NCBI RefSeq assembly: GCF_003149245.1
Contig: NZ_QGDL01000001.1
Coordinates: 523,089-587,088, forward strand
From: Faecalicatena orotica
GTDB taxonomy: Bacteria; Bacillota; Clostridia; Lachnospirales; Lachnospiraceae
Direction of reading: 5' to 3'
DNA length: 64,000 bases
Shown here: positions 44,424 to 52,169 of the stretch, piece by piece
How the letters are laid out: each line of letters begins with the position of its first letter
Numbering within the stretch: the stretch's first letter is position 1
The notes under the pieces: generated by a model
Told to the model about the DNA's origin: nothing
The model's input: the letters and a program-made list of their open reading frames with translations, nothing else
Database searches by the model: none
Position numbers and translations under genes: made by a program

Positions 44424-44943
44424 TAATGTAACTGTAAATGATATTTGCGATGAATGCGGTATTACAAAGCCGACCTTTTACAAATATGCGGGTTCGAAAG
44501 ATGAATTGATTCTGGATCTCTATGATGTCACGATCCATGAACTGATTACGGATCCTTACCACTTTATAACCAGTAATACCCATTTTGAGCAGCTTATTTA
44601 TATTTTCACAAAATTAATCAGGGATACGGAGAAGTTCGGAAGTGATTTGTTCAGCCAGATGCTTATTTCTAATTTAAACGAAAATCATAACAGCTTTGAT
44701 TTCCGGGAATCTCTTACGCGGCTGTGTGTGACCATAATTGAAAAGGCACAGGAAAAGGGGGAAATACAGAACATGAACCCGCCAGAGGTTTTATACCGCT
44801 CCATCGCCTATATGTTCAGCGGATACGAGATGTCCTGGTGTATTAAGAATGGAGAGACAAATTGGGAGGAAGAAATACTGGAAAGCATTGAAGCGGTTCT
44901 GGATGTCCGGAAAGAATACAGGATAAGCAGGAAAGCTGAATAA
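44413..44943 (+). pseudogene. TetR-family regulator missing its N-terminus
   Basis: The open frame begins in the helix-turn-helix at NVTVNDICDECGITKPTFYK, where intact TetR proteins have about 20-25 more residues. A TTG at 44413 with no ribosome site is the only start. The ligand domain (about 50-175) looks intact. The left end abuts, and by 11 bases overlaps, the truncated flavin oxidoreductase on the other strand. The shared promoter region of the divergent pair has therefore been deleted. It presumably once controlled the reductase. Confidence 0.85.
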
Positions 44944-45000
44944 ATACAGGGCATCATGATTTAACCGAATCATGATGCCCTGTATTTATAATATCTTTTT
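44942..45000 (+). terminator. Strong terminator after the TetR remnant
   Basis: A perfect 20-bp stem (44942-44961 with 44968-44987) and a 6-base loop, followed by an AT-rich tract ending in T5. Confidence 0.92.
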
Positions 45001-45030
45001 CCCAATGTCCCTCTGTAAAGTATCCTTTTT

Positions 45031-45561
45031 CTAAAAGAGCCGCCCACGCATCTTATTCCATATATGTCCCTGCACATACTCATATGCGCGGTCGTATATC
45101 CATAATCCGGCCTGTCCCGCTGCAATGATTCCGGCCAGCCATATGGCAGACAGACTTCTACCGAACAACAGCTTCTGGAAAAAGAAGAGGATGGGAATAT
45201 ACATCAGATTAAATATGACATATTTCACCGCCCAGAACAGTAACTTCCTGTTCACATTTCTTTTGATCTTCCCGATATAACAGTAGCTCACTTCTACAGC
45301 TAAAATATAAAATCCCATCGCGGCAAAAGAAACTACGTACAGCTTATTCGGTGCTACCATAAATCCTAGCAGGACGGCAGCCAGATAGAATGCCCCTCCT
45401 GTCCTCATACCGGCCTCACGTATGAATATTCCTACAAAATAAGAAGCGGCAGCCAGTAAAAACAGCGTATTGGACTCAATGACGCTCCCCAGTACCATAC
45501 AGACGATTGTCAGTGCAAGCAGCAGCCCGCCGAAAGCCATCTTTTTCGCATTTACATGCAT
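45031..45561 (-). CDS. Six-TM membrane protein of the DnaJ/DUF5685 cluster
   Basis: 176 residues from ATG 45561, about 10 bases after GGGAGGAG. A longer frame starts further inside the dnaJ gene. About five to six TM segments include [20 protein letters not shown] at the start, resembling small integral membrane proteins of unknown role. It overlaps the end of the dnaJ-type gene by 10 bases, so the three genes from 47040 to 45031 form one translationally coupled unit. Confidence 0.8.
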   Translation of the reverse strand: MHVNAKKMAFGGLLLALTIVCMVLGSVIESNTLFLLAAASYFVGIFIREAGMRTGGAFYLAAVLLGFMVAPNKLYVVSFAAMGFYILAVEVSYCYIGKIKRNVNRKLLFWAVKYVIFNLMYIPILFFFQKLLFGRSLSAIWLAGIIAAGQAGLWIYDRAYEYVQGHIWNKMRGRLF

Positions 45562-46202
45562 GAACAAAGATCTCCTCCCATACATTCACATAATGAATCT
45601 GCACACCAGAGGTCACAGCACAGGTTTCCCGTGCCGCAAGACTGATTGCCTGAACCGTAGCCTCCGCCATAAGGATTATTCTGGTATCTCCTGCTGTTCC
45701 AGTCGAGCTGGTTCAGCAGCTGGCGGTACTGCGGATTATTGGGTTCCATATTCACAGCCTGGCCCGCATGGTCTCTGGCCAGGACATTATTCCCCATTCC
45801 TGCGTTCGCTGCCGCGCTCAGATAATACCATTGTGCATTCCTGTTCGGCATGCGGTTCAAAAGATTAAGGGCATCGTTGAAACGTCTGGAATTAATGAAG
45901 TTGTAGACAGCCTGCGTCTCTACATCCTGCTGTCCTCCCCCACTGTAACTGCTCTGCTGGTAGCTGCCGGCGCCCCTGCCGTAATTGTAGCCGCCGTTAT
46001 ATCCGCCATTCTCTCTTTCTTTCATAATAACGTCGTATGCTTCCTGCACCTCTTTGAACTTCTCCTCCGCAAGATCAGCCAGCGGATTATTCACATTCGC
46101 ATCCGGATGATATTTCCTCGTCAGGTCTCTGTATGCTTTCTTTATCTCATCATCCGATGCATTCTGAGGTACCCCCAGTACATCATATGGATTTTTCGTC
46201 AT
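45552..46202 (-). CDS. DnaJ-domain protein with Cys-rich C-terminus
   Basis: 216 residues from ATG 46202. The J domain is at 3-68 with the HPD tripeptide (RKYHPDAN near 33-40). A Gly/Tyr/Ser/Gln linker (about 68-95) leads to a helical TPR-like region ([35 protein letters not shown]). The C-terminal 30 residues are Cys-rich ([17 protein letters not shown]), resembling a metal- or membrane-associated tail. It is not the housekeeping DnaJ, which has G/F and zinc-finger domains. It overlaps its neighbours on both sides (20 and 10 bases). Confidence 0.88.
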   Translation of the reverse strand: MTKNPYDVLGVPQNASDDEIKKAYRDLTRKYHPDANVNNPLADLAEEKFKEVQEAYDVIMKERENGGYNGGYNYGRGAGSYQQSSYSGGGQQDVETQAVYNFINSRRFNDALNLLNRMPNRNAQWYYLSAAANAGMGNNVLARDHAGQAVNMEPNNPQYRQLLNQLDWNSRRYQNNPYGGGYGSGNQSCGTGNLCCDLWCADSLCECMGGDLCSCM

Positions 46203-47040
46203 GACTCTTGTCCTCACTTTTCTTCTTTTGTTCCTGAATCTTTCGATATCGGGTCCACACACCATCATATAATATATTTCTCAGAATGTCTACATCCAAA
46301 AGGCAGGGAAGTCCCTCAAACTGCGCACTGCATTCTGCAATCATCATACACAGCATCTCTTTGCAGCGCTCCTCATAATCTTCTTTCTGCCGTAATTCCT
46401 TCAGCGGATTGTAGCAGCCCTCCTTCAGGTCCTTGTCCAGATCCTCATAGGCATCCATAAGATAGATGAACTTACCCAGGAAAAATCCCATCCTGCGCAG
46501 CCTTTGCTCCCACTGGTCTTCCTTATATACAAAAAGCTCCGCCATCAGGCGGCCAAAACAGCCGGCGGTCTTATCTATATCTGCAGAACCTTCTTTTTCA
46601 TATTCAGACAGCTCCTTTAATTCCTTCTGGATCACACGGCTCTGCCTGGGATAATTCCTAATGATTTTCTTTACCCTGCCGCGCAGGGCATAAGTTCCCG
46701 CAAAGCCGCTAACTTTCTTCTCATCTATCCAGTCATCCTTCATATGATAGTAAGTCAGGATCATATTCATATCTGCCGCATACTCTGTAAACTCATTCTG
46801 AAGCATATCCTGCTTCTTCACAGGGTGCACTTTACAGCGGTGAGTAGAATGCTGAGTCTCACTTTCATACAGGGAAGTAAGCAGAATCACAGAAAACGTC
46901 ATATCATATGACAGCGTCAGCTGCCCCAGACTCCCATACCGTTCCTTCAAAGTCCTGCACAGACCACAATAATATGCCTTATATTTTCTCAAATCTTTGA
47001 CCTTAAGCTCAGGTTCACTAATCGTTATATAACCAAACAT
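46183..47040 (-). CDS. DUF5685 family protein
   Basis: 285 residues from ATG 47040, just after AGGAG. The N-terminal [20 protein letters not shown] and [14 protein letters not shown] are the DUF5685 signature; the CGLC pair and a later Cys suggest metal or disulphide chemistry. The remainder is mostly alpha-helical and charged, ending in a Lys/Glu-rich tail. Function is unknown. The repeated pairing of this family with a DnaJ-like protein in Lachnospiraceae, recalled rather than checked, suggests a shared task. Confidence 0.87.
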   Translation of the reverse strand: MFGYITISEPELKVKDLRKYKAYYCGLCRTLKERYGSLGQLTLSYDMTFSVILLTSLYESETQHSTHRCKVHPVKKQDMLQNEFTEYAADMNMILTYYHMKDDWIDEKKVSGFAGTYALRGRVKKIIRNYPRQSRVIQKELKELSEYEKEGSADIDKTAGCFGRLMAELFVYKEDQWEQRLRRMGFFLGKFIYLMDAYEDLDKDLKEGCYNPLKELRQKEDYEERCKEMLCMMIAECSAQFEGLPCLLDVDILRNILYDGVWTRYRKIQEQKKKSEDKSHDEKSI

Positions 47041-47230
47041 AAATCTCCTGAACAATGTATATGGAAAATACACTGTCTCCCTTTCACGGTTTACCGGTAT
47101 CAACTGTACAGGTTTACTTCACTGCACGTTTAGTTATTATAACATCAAAATATCATGTTGCAAAGGTGTGCGGGTAAACAAAATCGGAAATTATCGGATA
47201 AGCTTTAGCCTTGCCATCCTGCCCCCTTTT

Positions 47231-48640
47231 TTACCTGCATATCCCATCAATCCACGTAAAGAGTTCCTCCAGATCATAATCCCCTGCATGTGGAATCCCC
47301 CACGGGTATTCCAGATCCGCATCCACGCCGTTATTCCTAAGTTTGACAGCCAGCATGGCAGAAACAGCCAGTGAAGTATCCCTGTCCACGGCACCATGCC
47401 TGATCCGGAAATGTTTTGCTTTTTCAGCCTTTTTATCTTCAATATAATTCATAGGGTTCATCATCCTGATCTGCTGTTCATCCGCCAGTTCACCGTTTAC
47501 TTCACTGTGCTTTCTGCTGTATTGTGTAAAATGACGGTACTGTAAGTCTTCGGTTCCAAAAAGTTCATTTTCCGGTGTACCCATTGCTGTATTGTCAAAG
47601 GCAGGGGTTACTTTCATCCGGGTACGGAATGCAATATAGCCATCGAATTTGATCTCTTTTACTTTTCCGTCCTGAATGGAAATCCAGTCAAGCCCGGACA
47701 GGTCCGTTCCACGGTCTAACTCTTTCTGTACAGATGCTGCTGCAACTGATATTATATATTCCTTAAATGAGCCATCTCCATGCTCATCCAGTGTAAGTTT
47801 GTTCTCCTCCTCATCTTTCAGATTTAAACTATTCAGATACGATGGAAATTGATGTTTTAATTCGGCTGACATCTGTTTCTGTACATCTGTCATACAGACG
47901 TCGACAGATGTTATCTCCGGCTTATCTTCCCCGGACTCTGGATATCCAAACTTCATAGTATGGTATTCATTTATTCCGCAGAATTCCCACTCATACGCCA
48001 TATCGGCATGATCCAGATTGGTAATCGGGCAGTAGCAGGATGCCGCAAAAATATGGTCACTTTCTTCTGCTGCCCCCATCGCTTTCAGATATGGCTCATA
48101 ATCCGGGTGATTACCGGTGGATGCCAGAAGAGAGGATAATGCACCGCCTGCACTGGTCCCGTTTGATATAATTTTTCCCACGTCTCCCGGAACACTCCCA
48201 GCATTATGTCTTAGAAATCTGACTGCCGCTTTCAAGTCACAAACTGCCGCAGGGGCTGTCCCGATATATCTGCCGGATTTATCTTTCATTCCCCTTCCAC
48301 GCACTCCGGGCGAGACGACTACATAACCATGAAGCAAAGCCTCAAAAGAAGCGTTGACATTCCCCATAAAGTTTCTTCCTGGACGTTCACTCGGCCCCGG
48401 CATATAGCCGCCGACAGTATTCTGGAAAAATATTGGTGCATTCTTCAGATTATATGCGCCGATTGAACCGCCTTTATAAAAAACTTCCGGAACGAAAATA
48501 CTCAGTATCTGCATTTTCCCATCCACGGGACGATTCAAATACCTTATTCCCTCAAACGCCCGGTAAACCAGATTTTTCCCTTCCAATTCTAACATTTCCA
48601 CAGTATAGCTGTTTTCATCGAAAATAAGATTATCTTTCAT
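47231..48640 (-). CDS. tanB: Subtype B tannase (gallotannin/gallate ester hydrolase)
   Basis: Hydrolyses galloyl esters of tannins to gallate. 469 residues, the same length as Lactobacillus plantarum TanB. The nucleophile elbow GTSAGG places Ser at 163. Asp 419 (HGAVDRDTS) and His 451 (IPHAGDYDL) complete the triad at the same numbers as in the L. plantarum enzyme. Other family landmarks: NTVGGYMPGP near 74, RGRGMKDKSGRYIGTAPA near 114 and DHADMAYEWEF near 208. There is no signal peptide, so it is intracellular. AAGGAG lies 8 bases before ATG. It is the last gene of the lpdC-lpdB-lpdD-tanB unit. Confidence 0.95.
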   Translation of the reverse strand: MKDNLIFDENSYTVEMLELEGKNLVYRAFEGIRYLNRPVDGKMQILSIFVPEVFYKGGSIGAYNLKNAPIFFQNTVGGYMPGPSERPGRNFMGNVNASFEALLHGYVVVSPGVRGRGMKDKSGRYIGTAPAAVCDLKAAVRFLRHNAGSVPGDVGKIISNGTSAGGALSSLLASTGNHPDYEPYLKAMGAAEESDHIFAASCYCPITNLDHADMAYEWEFCGINEYHTMKFGYPESGEDKPEITSVDVCMTDVQKQMSAELKHQFPSYLNSLNLKDEEENKLTLDEHGDGSFKEYIISVAAASVQKELDRGTDLSGLDWISIQDGKVKEIKFDGYIAFRTRMKVTPAFDNTAMGTPENELFGTEDLQYRHFTQYSRKHSEVNGELADEQQIRMMNPMNYIEDKKAEKAKHFRIRHGAVDRDTSLAVSAMLAVKLRNNGVDADLEYPWGIPHAGDYDLEELFTWIDGICR

Positions 48641-48660
48641 ATTGTTCTCTCCTTGTACGC

Positions 48661-48727
48661 AAAGGGGTCAGACCCCTATGAAATATTATGTTTCAAACAG
48701 ACTTTTTCAGAGGGGTCTGACCCCTTT
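48661..48727. repeat. REPIN-like paired palindromes
   Basis: AAAGGGGTCAGACCCCT (48661-48677) and its exact reverse complement (48711-48727) are separated by 33 bases. Each copy has an inner GGGGTC/GACCCC palindrome. The right copy covers the last codons and stop of lpdD; the left copy lies just upstream of the tanB ribosome site. This is the layout of paired REP sequences moved by RAYT-type transposases; no such transposase is in the window. Confidence 0.75.
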
Positions 48728-49087
48728 GATTTCCCTCATGATTTCTTCTACTGCTTTTATTACTTCTTTTATCTGTACCTCTGTGATGTCATCCATATGG
48801 AATCCGCCTGTACATACGACTGCCGCATTTTTCAATTTAGCCGTCTGCTCTGCAAGGTAACGGCAGATTTTCTCGTCTTTATGTCCTGTCAGATTCAGTA
48901 CCGAGGAGGTTACGCTTATGCTGCCGTCCCCAGTCAGTGACGCACGGGGGACGGTAAGCACGGTGCATCCAATATGTGGTTTTGTGCCACCTGCCAGCAG
49001 GATGCTGTAATCTTCTCCGATTTTTGTGATTCGAACTGTTATTTTTGCAAACGGCAGTTCTTTTTCGTATGTTATATCCCCATCCAT
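48707..49087 (-). CDS. lpdD: Gallate decarboxylase accessory subunit LpdD
   Basis: 126 residues. It matches the small D subunit encoded with UbiD/UbiX-type phenolic acid decarboxylases, with the family pattern ITKIGEDYSILLAGGTKPHIG (about 21-41) and AAVVCTGGFHMDDI near 88-101. Its exact role is still uncertain. It overlaps lpdB by 16 bases, AAAGGAG lies 8 bases before ATG, and its last codons are made of the REPIN-like repeat. Confidence 0.88.
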   Translation of the reverse strand: MDGDITYEKELPFAKITVRITKIGEDYSILLAGGTKPHIGCTVLTVPRASLTGDGSISVTSSVLNLTGHKDEKICRYLAEQTAKLKNAAVVCTGGFHMDDITEVQIKEVIKAVEEIMREIKGVRPL

Positions 49088-49644
49088 CTTCGATACTCCT
49101 TTGCTTCTATTCTAAATGGTTCTAATAGTTTTGCCGCTGTATGGTATATCATATCCTGAATATCTTCCGGCCGATGATAAAATGTCATCATCGGGGGGAT
49201 GATTCTAACTCCGGACAGCATGGACAGCTCTGACAGGTTCCTTAAGTGTATCGGGCTTAGCGGGGTCTCTCTGGCGGCCAGAACAAGGGGGCGCTGCTCC
49301 TTGATTGTTACATCGGCGGCTCTCAGAATCAGGTTATCCGCATAACCGCTGTGGATACCCGCAATTGTCTTCATACTGCAGGGCACGATGAGCATTCCCT
49401 CCGTCTGGAAGGAACCACTGGCCGGCCCTGCGCCAATCTGCTCTTGCCCCAGCACATAGTCCGCTAAATCTGTAACTTCATGTACTGTATAGTCTGTCTC
49501 CTGTGCCAGTGTTATTTTAGCGCTTTCGCTCATGATTAACCATGACTCATACTGTGATTGTCCGCGGATCAGTTTCAGGCACTGTACCAGAATAGGTAGC
49601 CCGCTCGCGCCGGTCGCAGCAACTATGATTCTTTTTTTATCCAT
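49072..49644 (-). CDS. lpdB: UbiX-like flavin prenyltransferase LpdB
   Basis: Makes prenylated FMN, the cofactor needed by the decarboxylase LpdC. 190 residues from ATG 49644. The N-terminal nucleotide-binding IIVAATGASGLPI (about 6-18) is followed by SESAKITL, VPCSMKTIAGIHSGYADNL near 89-107 and the family end REMPLSPIHLRNL-type sequence (here RETPLSPIHLRNL). It overlaps lpdC by 8 bases and lpdD by 16. Confidence 0.93.
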   Translation of the reverse strand: MDKKRIIVAATGASGLPILVQCLKLIRGQSQYESWLIMSESAKITLAQETDYTVHEVTDLADYVLGQEQIGAGPASGSFQTEGMLIVPCSMKTIAGIHSGYADNLILRAADVTIKEQRPLVLAARETPLSPIHLRNLSELSMLSGVRIIPPMMTFYHRPEDIQDMIYHTAAKLLEPFRIEAKEYRRWMGI

Positions 49645-51115
49645 AAAAATCTGCTCCTGTCCACCTTTGTGCATCTACATCCAGAAAACGGGCCCGCACA
49701 AACCGCTCTTTCTGTGAAAATGGCACGGTACAGTCAAAAATAGTCTTGCAGGCAATTCCCTGATCCAGAATACTGGAAGAATAGGATGGAGAATTCGACG
49801 GATCCAGCGGATGGCACCTGACTCCCGGAATCGTAATGATGTCACGGTCTCCCTGAAATCTTGTATTCATGGCCCACAATACATCATTCATGTCAAAGCA
49901 GTCGACATCCTCATCGACAAGGAATATATGCTTGAGTTCACTGAATGCAGAAAACGCCAAAAGCGCCGCCTGCCTCTGTCTCCCCTCATCACTTGCCGCC
50001 TTTTTCTCAAACTGGAGGACTGCCATGTATTTCCCGCCGCCTGCAGAAGTGCAGTAAACATTCTTCAGCCTCCCCGGCATTGCTTTCTCTACCATACCGT
50101 AAATACTGGCTTCCGTCGGGATTCCTGCCATTGAAACATGTTCTTCACTTGGTCCGATACATGTCTGCATAATCGGATGTTTCCGATGTGTGACAGCAGT
50201 CACCTTAATCAGCCGGCACTCCCCACTCGCCGGACCTGTATAGCCCGGAAACTCAGGCATTGCATAGCCGGTATTACTGTTCTGGTCCTCTCTGACCCGG
50301 ACGTTGGGAACCACCTCTCCCTCAATCACGTACTCCGCATTTGCGATTGCCTTTTCATCCACAGTCACACATGGACAAAGCTCAACAGGCTCACCTCTGA
50401 GGGCACCTGCAACGGCCAGCTCATCATACCCCATCGGAGTTGTAGGCGGTTCAAAGCATGATCCAATCTCAATAGCCGGATCTACGCCGATACTAATCGA
50501 AATCGGCAGCCTCTGTCCCAGTTCTTCCGCCCGTTCAGCCATCGCCCCGATATGTCTGGCTCCGGGTGTAAAGAAAATCGAGAGTTCATCCTTTCCCTGA
50601 ATACAGAGCCGGTGGATTGTCACATCACTCTCTTTCGTATCAGGATGCGATGCATAACACATGCCGAGCGTGATATACGGACCTGCATCATCCGGCGTGT
50701 TTGTCGGTGCCGGTACTAATTCTGCCAGATCAAAACCGGGATCTTCTGCCAGATGTACTACCTCCTGACACAGTGCCGGGCCTTCTGCCAGTACAGGCGG
50801 AACCGGATGATCAACACTCTTCCACAGTAGCTTTCCTAACTCCTGAGGCTTAGTATCCAAAAGGGCCGCCACTCTCTTTCTGCTGGCAAGTACGCCGATT
50901 GCAACCCTTGCCCCGGGGTGTCCTTTTACATGATTAAATATCATAGCCGGTCCCTCTTTTGTCGGACGCATTACTGTTCCACCTGCACCGACATACCGGT
51001 ACACTCCTGACAATTCCGCTCTGGGATCCACCTCCACATCCGTCTCAATAAGCTGTCCGGGCATGTTTCCCAGCATGTCCAGCGCACTGCGCAAATCTTT
51101 TATTTTCTCAGCCAT
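49637..51115 (-). CDS. lpdC: Gallate decarboxylase catalytic subunit LpdC (UbiD family)
   Basis: Non-oxidative decarboxylation of gallate to pyrogallol (and protocatechuate to catechol) with prenylated FMN. 492 residues. The match to L. plantarum LpdC is extensive: TDVEVDPRAELSGVYRY (20-36), GPAMIFNHVKG, PTNTPDDAGPYITLG near 137, EPPTTPMGYDELAVAGA near 223, AVTHRKHPIMQTCIGPSEEH near 310 and VDEDVDCFDMNDVLWAMNTR near 402. Glu and Arg residues of the UbiD active site lie in these blocks. First gene of the operon, divergent from the LysR regulator. No gallate permease is encoded nearby. Confidence 0.95.
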   Translation of the reverse strand: MAEKIKDLRSALDMLGNMPGQLIETDVEVDPRAELSGVYRYVGAGGTVMRPTKEGPAMIFNHVKGHPGARVAIGVLASRKRVAALLDTKPQELGKLLWKSVDHPVPPVLAEGPALCQEVVHLAEDPGFDLAELVPAPTNTPDDAGPYITLGMCYASHPDTKESDVTIHRLCIQGKDELSIFFTPGARHIGAMAERAEELGQRLPISISIGVDPAIEIGSCFEPPTTPMGYDELAVAGALRGEPVELCPCVTVDEKAIANAEYVIEGEVVPNVRVREDQNSNTGYAMPEFPGYTGPASGECRLIKVTAVTHRKHPIMQTCIGPSEEHVSMAGIPTEASIYGMVEKAMPGRLKNVYCTSAGGGKYMAVLQFEKKAASDEGRQRQAALLAFSAFSELKHIFLVDEDVDCFDMNDVLWAMNTRFQGDRDIITIPGVRCHPLDPSNSPSYSSSILDQGIACKTIFDCTVPFSQKERFVRARFLDVDAQRWTGADFYG

Positions 51116-51188
51116 TTTCTTTCACTTTCTCCTTCCTTCTCGCCATGATTCACATCCCTAAAACAGATACAATAGCGATATTAACATA

Positions 51189-51217
51189 ATTTTACCCTTT
51201 GAATACTACGCAATCAA
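51189..51217 (-). promoter_or_regulatory. Promoter of the lpdCBD-tanB operon
   Basis: TTGATT (51212-51217), a 17-base spacer and TAAAAT (51189-51194) on the minus strand, about 75 bases before lpdC. It overlaps the divergent LysR promoter region. Confidence 0.7.
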
Positions 51218-51237
51218 TTCAACTTATGGTATAATTG
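51215..51237 (+). promoter_or_regulatory. LysR promoter and candidate operator
   Basis: An extended -10 (TGG, then TATAAT at 51230-51235) serves the regulator. An inverted repeat CAATT-N13-AATTG (51215-51237) spans it and touches the -35 of the opposite promoter, which would let one bound dimer or tetramer affect both directions. Confidence 0.5.
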
Positions 51238-51274
51238 TTTCCAATATGGAATGAATAAAAGAGAGGAAATCCCT

Positions 51275-52153
51275 ATGACATTTGACCAGTTAAAATATTT
51301 TATTGCCGTAGTTGAAGAAAATACCTTTTTTGACGCCGCAGAAACTTTGCATATCTCCCAGTCTTCCCTGTCCAAACAGATCATGAAGCTGGAAAAAGAA
51401 CTGGACATCACACTGCTTGACAGAAGCAGGCGAAGCTGCTCTCTGACAGAAGCAGGGCAGTTCTTTTATCAGGAAGCTCTGCAGCTTACAAAACAGTACC
51501 GGCAGACACTTTTCGGACTTAAATGCTTCAGAGAAAACCGTGACAGTGAACTGCGTATCGGAACGCTGCCCATACTGTCCCATTACCGTCTGATCCCCCT
51601 GATAAAAAAGTATTCAGAGATACACCGCCAGATTCATCTCGAAATCGACGAAGTGGAAGAAGTGGAATTAATCAACGGATTCAATGCAGGAAAATATGAT
51701 CTCATCATTGCGAGAGAGCCTCTGCTGCGCCAGTGTTCCTGTGAGACCTGCATACTGGTACACGACGAACTGACCGCAGTACTCCCCTCCTCCCACAGAT
51801 ATGCACACTCTTCCTCTGTCAGCCTCCCTGAACTTGCCTGCGAGGACTTTCTTTTGATGAACAGATACACTTCCGTATTTCACCTGTGTATGGAAGAATT
51901 TAAAAAATATGGCATCTCTGCAAATATCATCCGTAATGCACGTGCAGAATCTATAATCGGGGCCGTCGCCGCGAATGAGGGCATCAGCCTCCTTCCTATG
52001 AGTAATTTTGAGGTTTTCCGCCATCAGAACGTTGCTGCCCTTCCCCTGGCCCCCCCTGTACAGCTTCCTGTCGCTGCCGCCATGAAAAAAAATGGCAGCT
52101 CTGCACGAGCTGCCAAAGAGTTCATCTCTTACTTATGTAAAAATATAGAATAA
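51275..52153 (+). CDS. LysR-family regulator of the tannin operon
   Basis: 292 residues from ATG 51275, preceded by GAGAGG. The N-terminal winged helix has DQLKYFIAVVEENTFFDAAETLHISQSSLSKQI-type sequence at 4-36. The effector domain is about 90-285, with RIGTLPILSHYRLIPLI near 90. Divergent placement and shared promoter region make it the likely activator of lpdC-tanB in response to gallate or a related phenolic, as TanR-type LysR proteins do elsewhere. Its last 25 codons also contain the terminator of the convergent flotillin gene. Confidence 0.9.
   Translation: MTFDQLKYFIAVVEENTFFDAAETLHISQSSLSKQIMKLEKELDITLLDRSRRSCSLTEAGQFFYQEALQLTKQYRQTLFGLKCFRENRDSELRIGTLPILSHYRLIPLIKKYSEIHRQIHLEIDEVEEVELINGFNAGKYDLIIAREPLLRQCSCETCILVHDELTAVLPSSHRYAHSSSVSLPELACEDFLLMNRYTSVFHLCMEEFKKYGISANIIRNARAESIIGAVAANEGISLLPMSNFEVFRHQNVAALPLAPPVQLPVAAAMKKNGSSARAAKEFISYLCKNIE
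52085..52114 (-). terminator. Flotillin terminator embedded in the LysR coding sequence
   Basis: On the minus strand GGCAGCTC/GAGCTGCC with a 5-base loop (52094-52114) is followed by ATTTTTTTT (52085-52093). It lies 56 bases past the flotillin stop and inside the last codons of the convergent LysR gene. Confidence 0.85.
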
Positions 52154-52169
52154 AATTGGTTTCAGATTT

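Noticed and set aside
48661-48727. Insertion sequence ends
   Set aside because: The paired 17-base inverted repeats are only 33 bases apart and enclose no gene; a REPIN-type element fits better.
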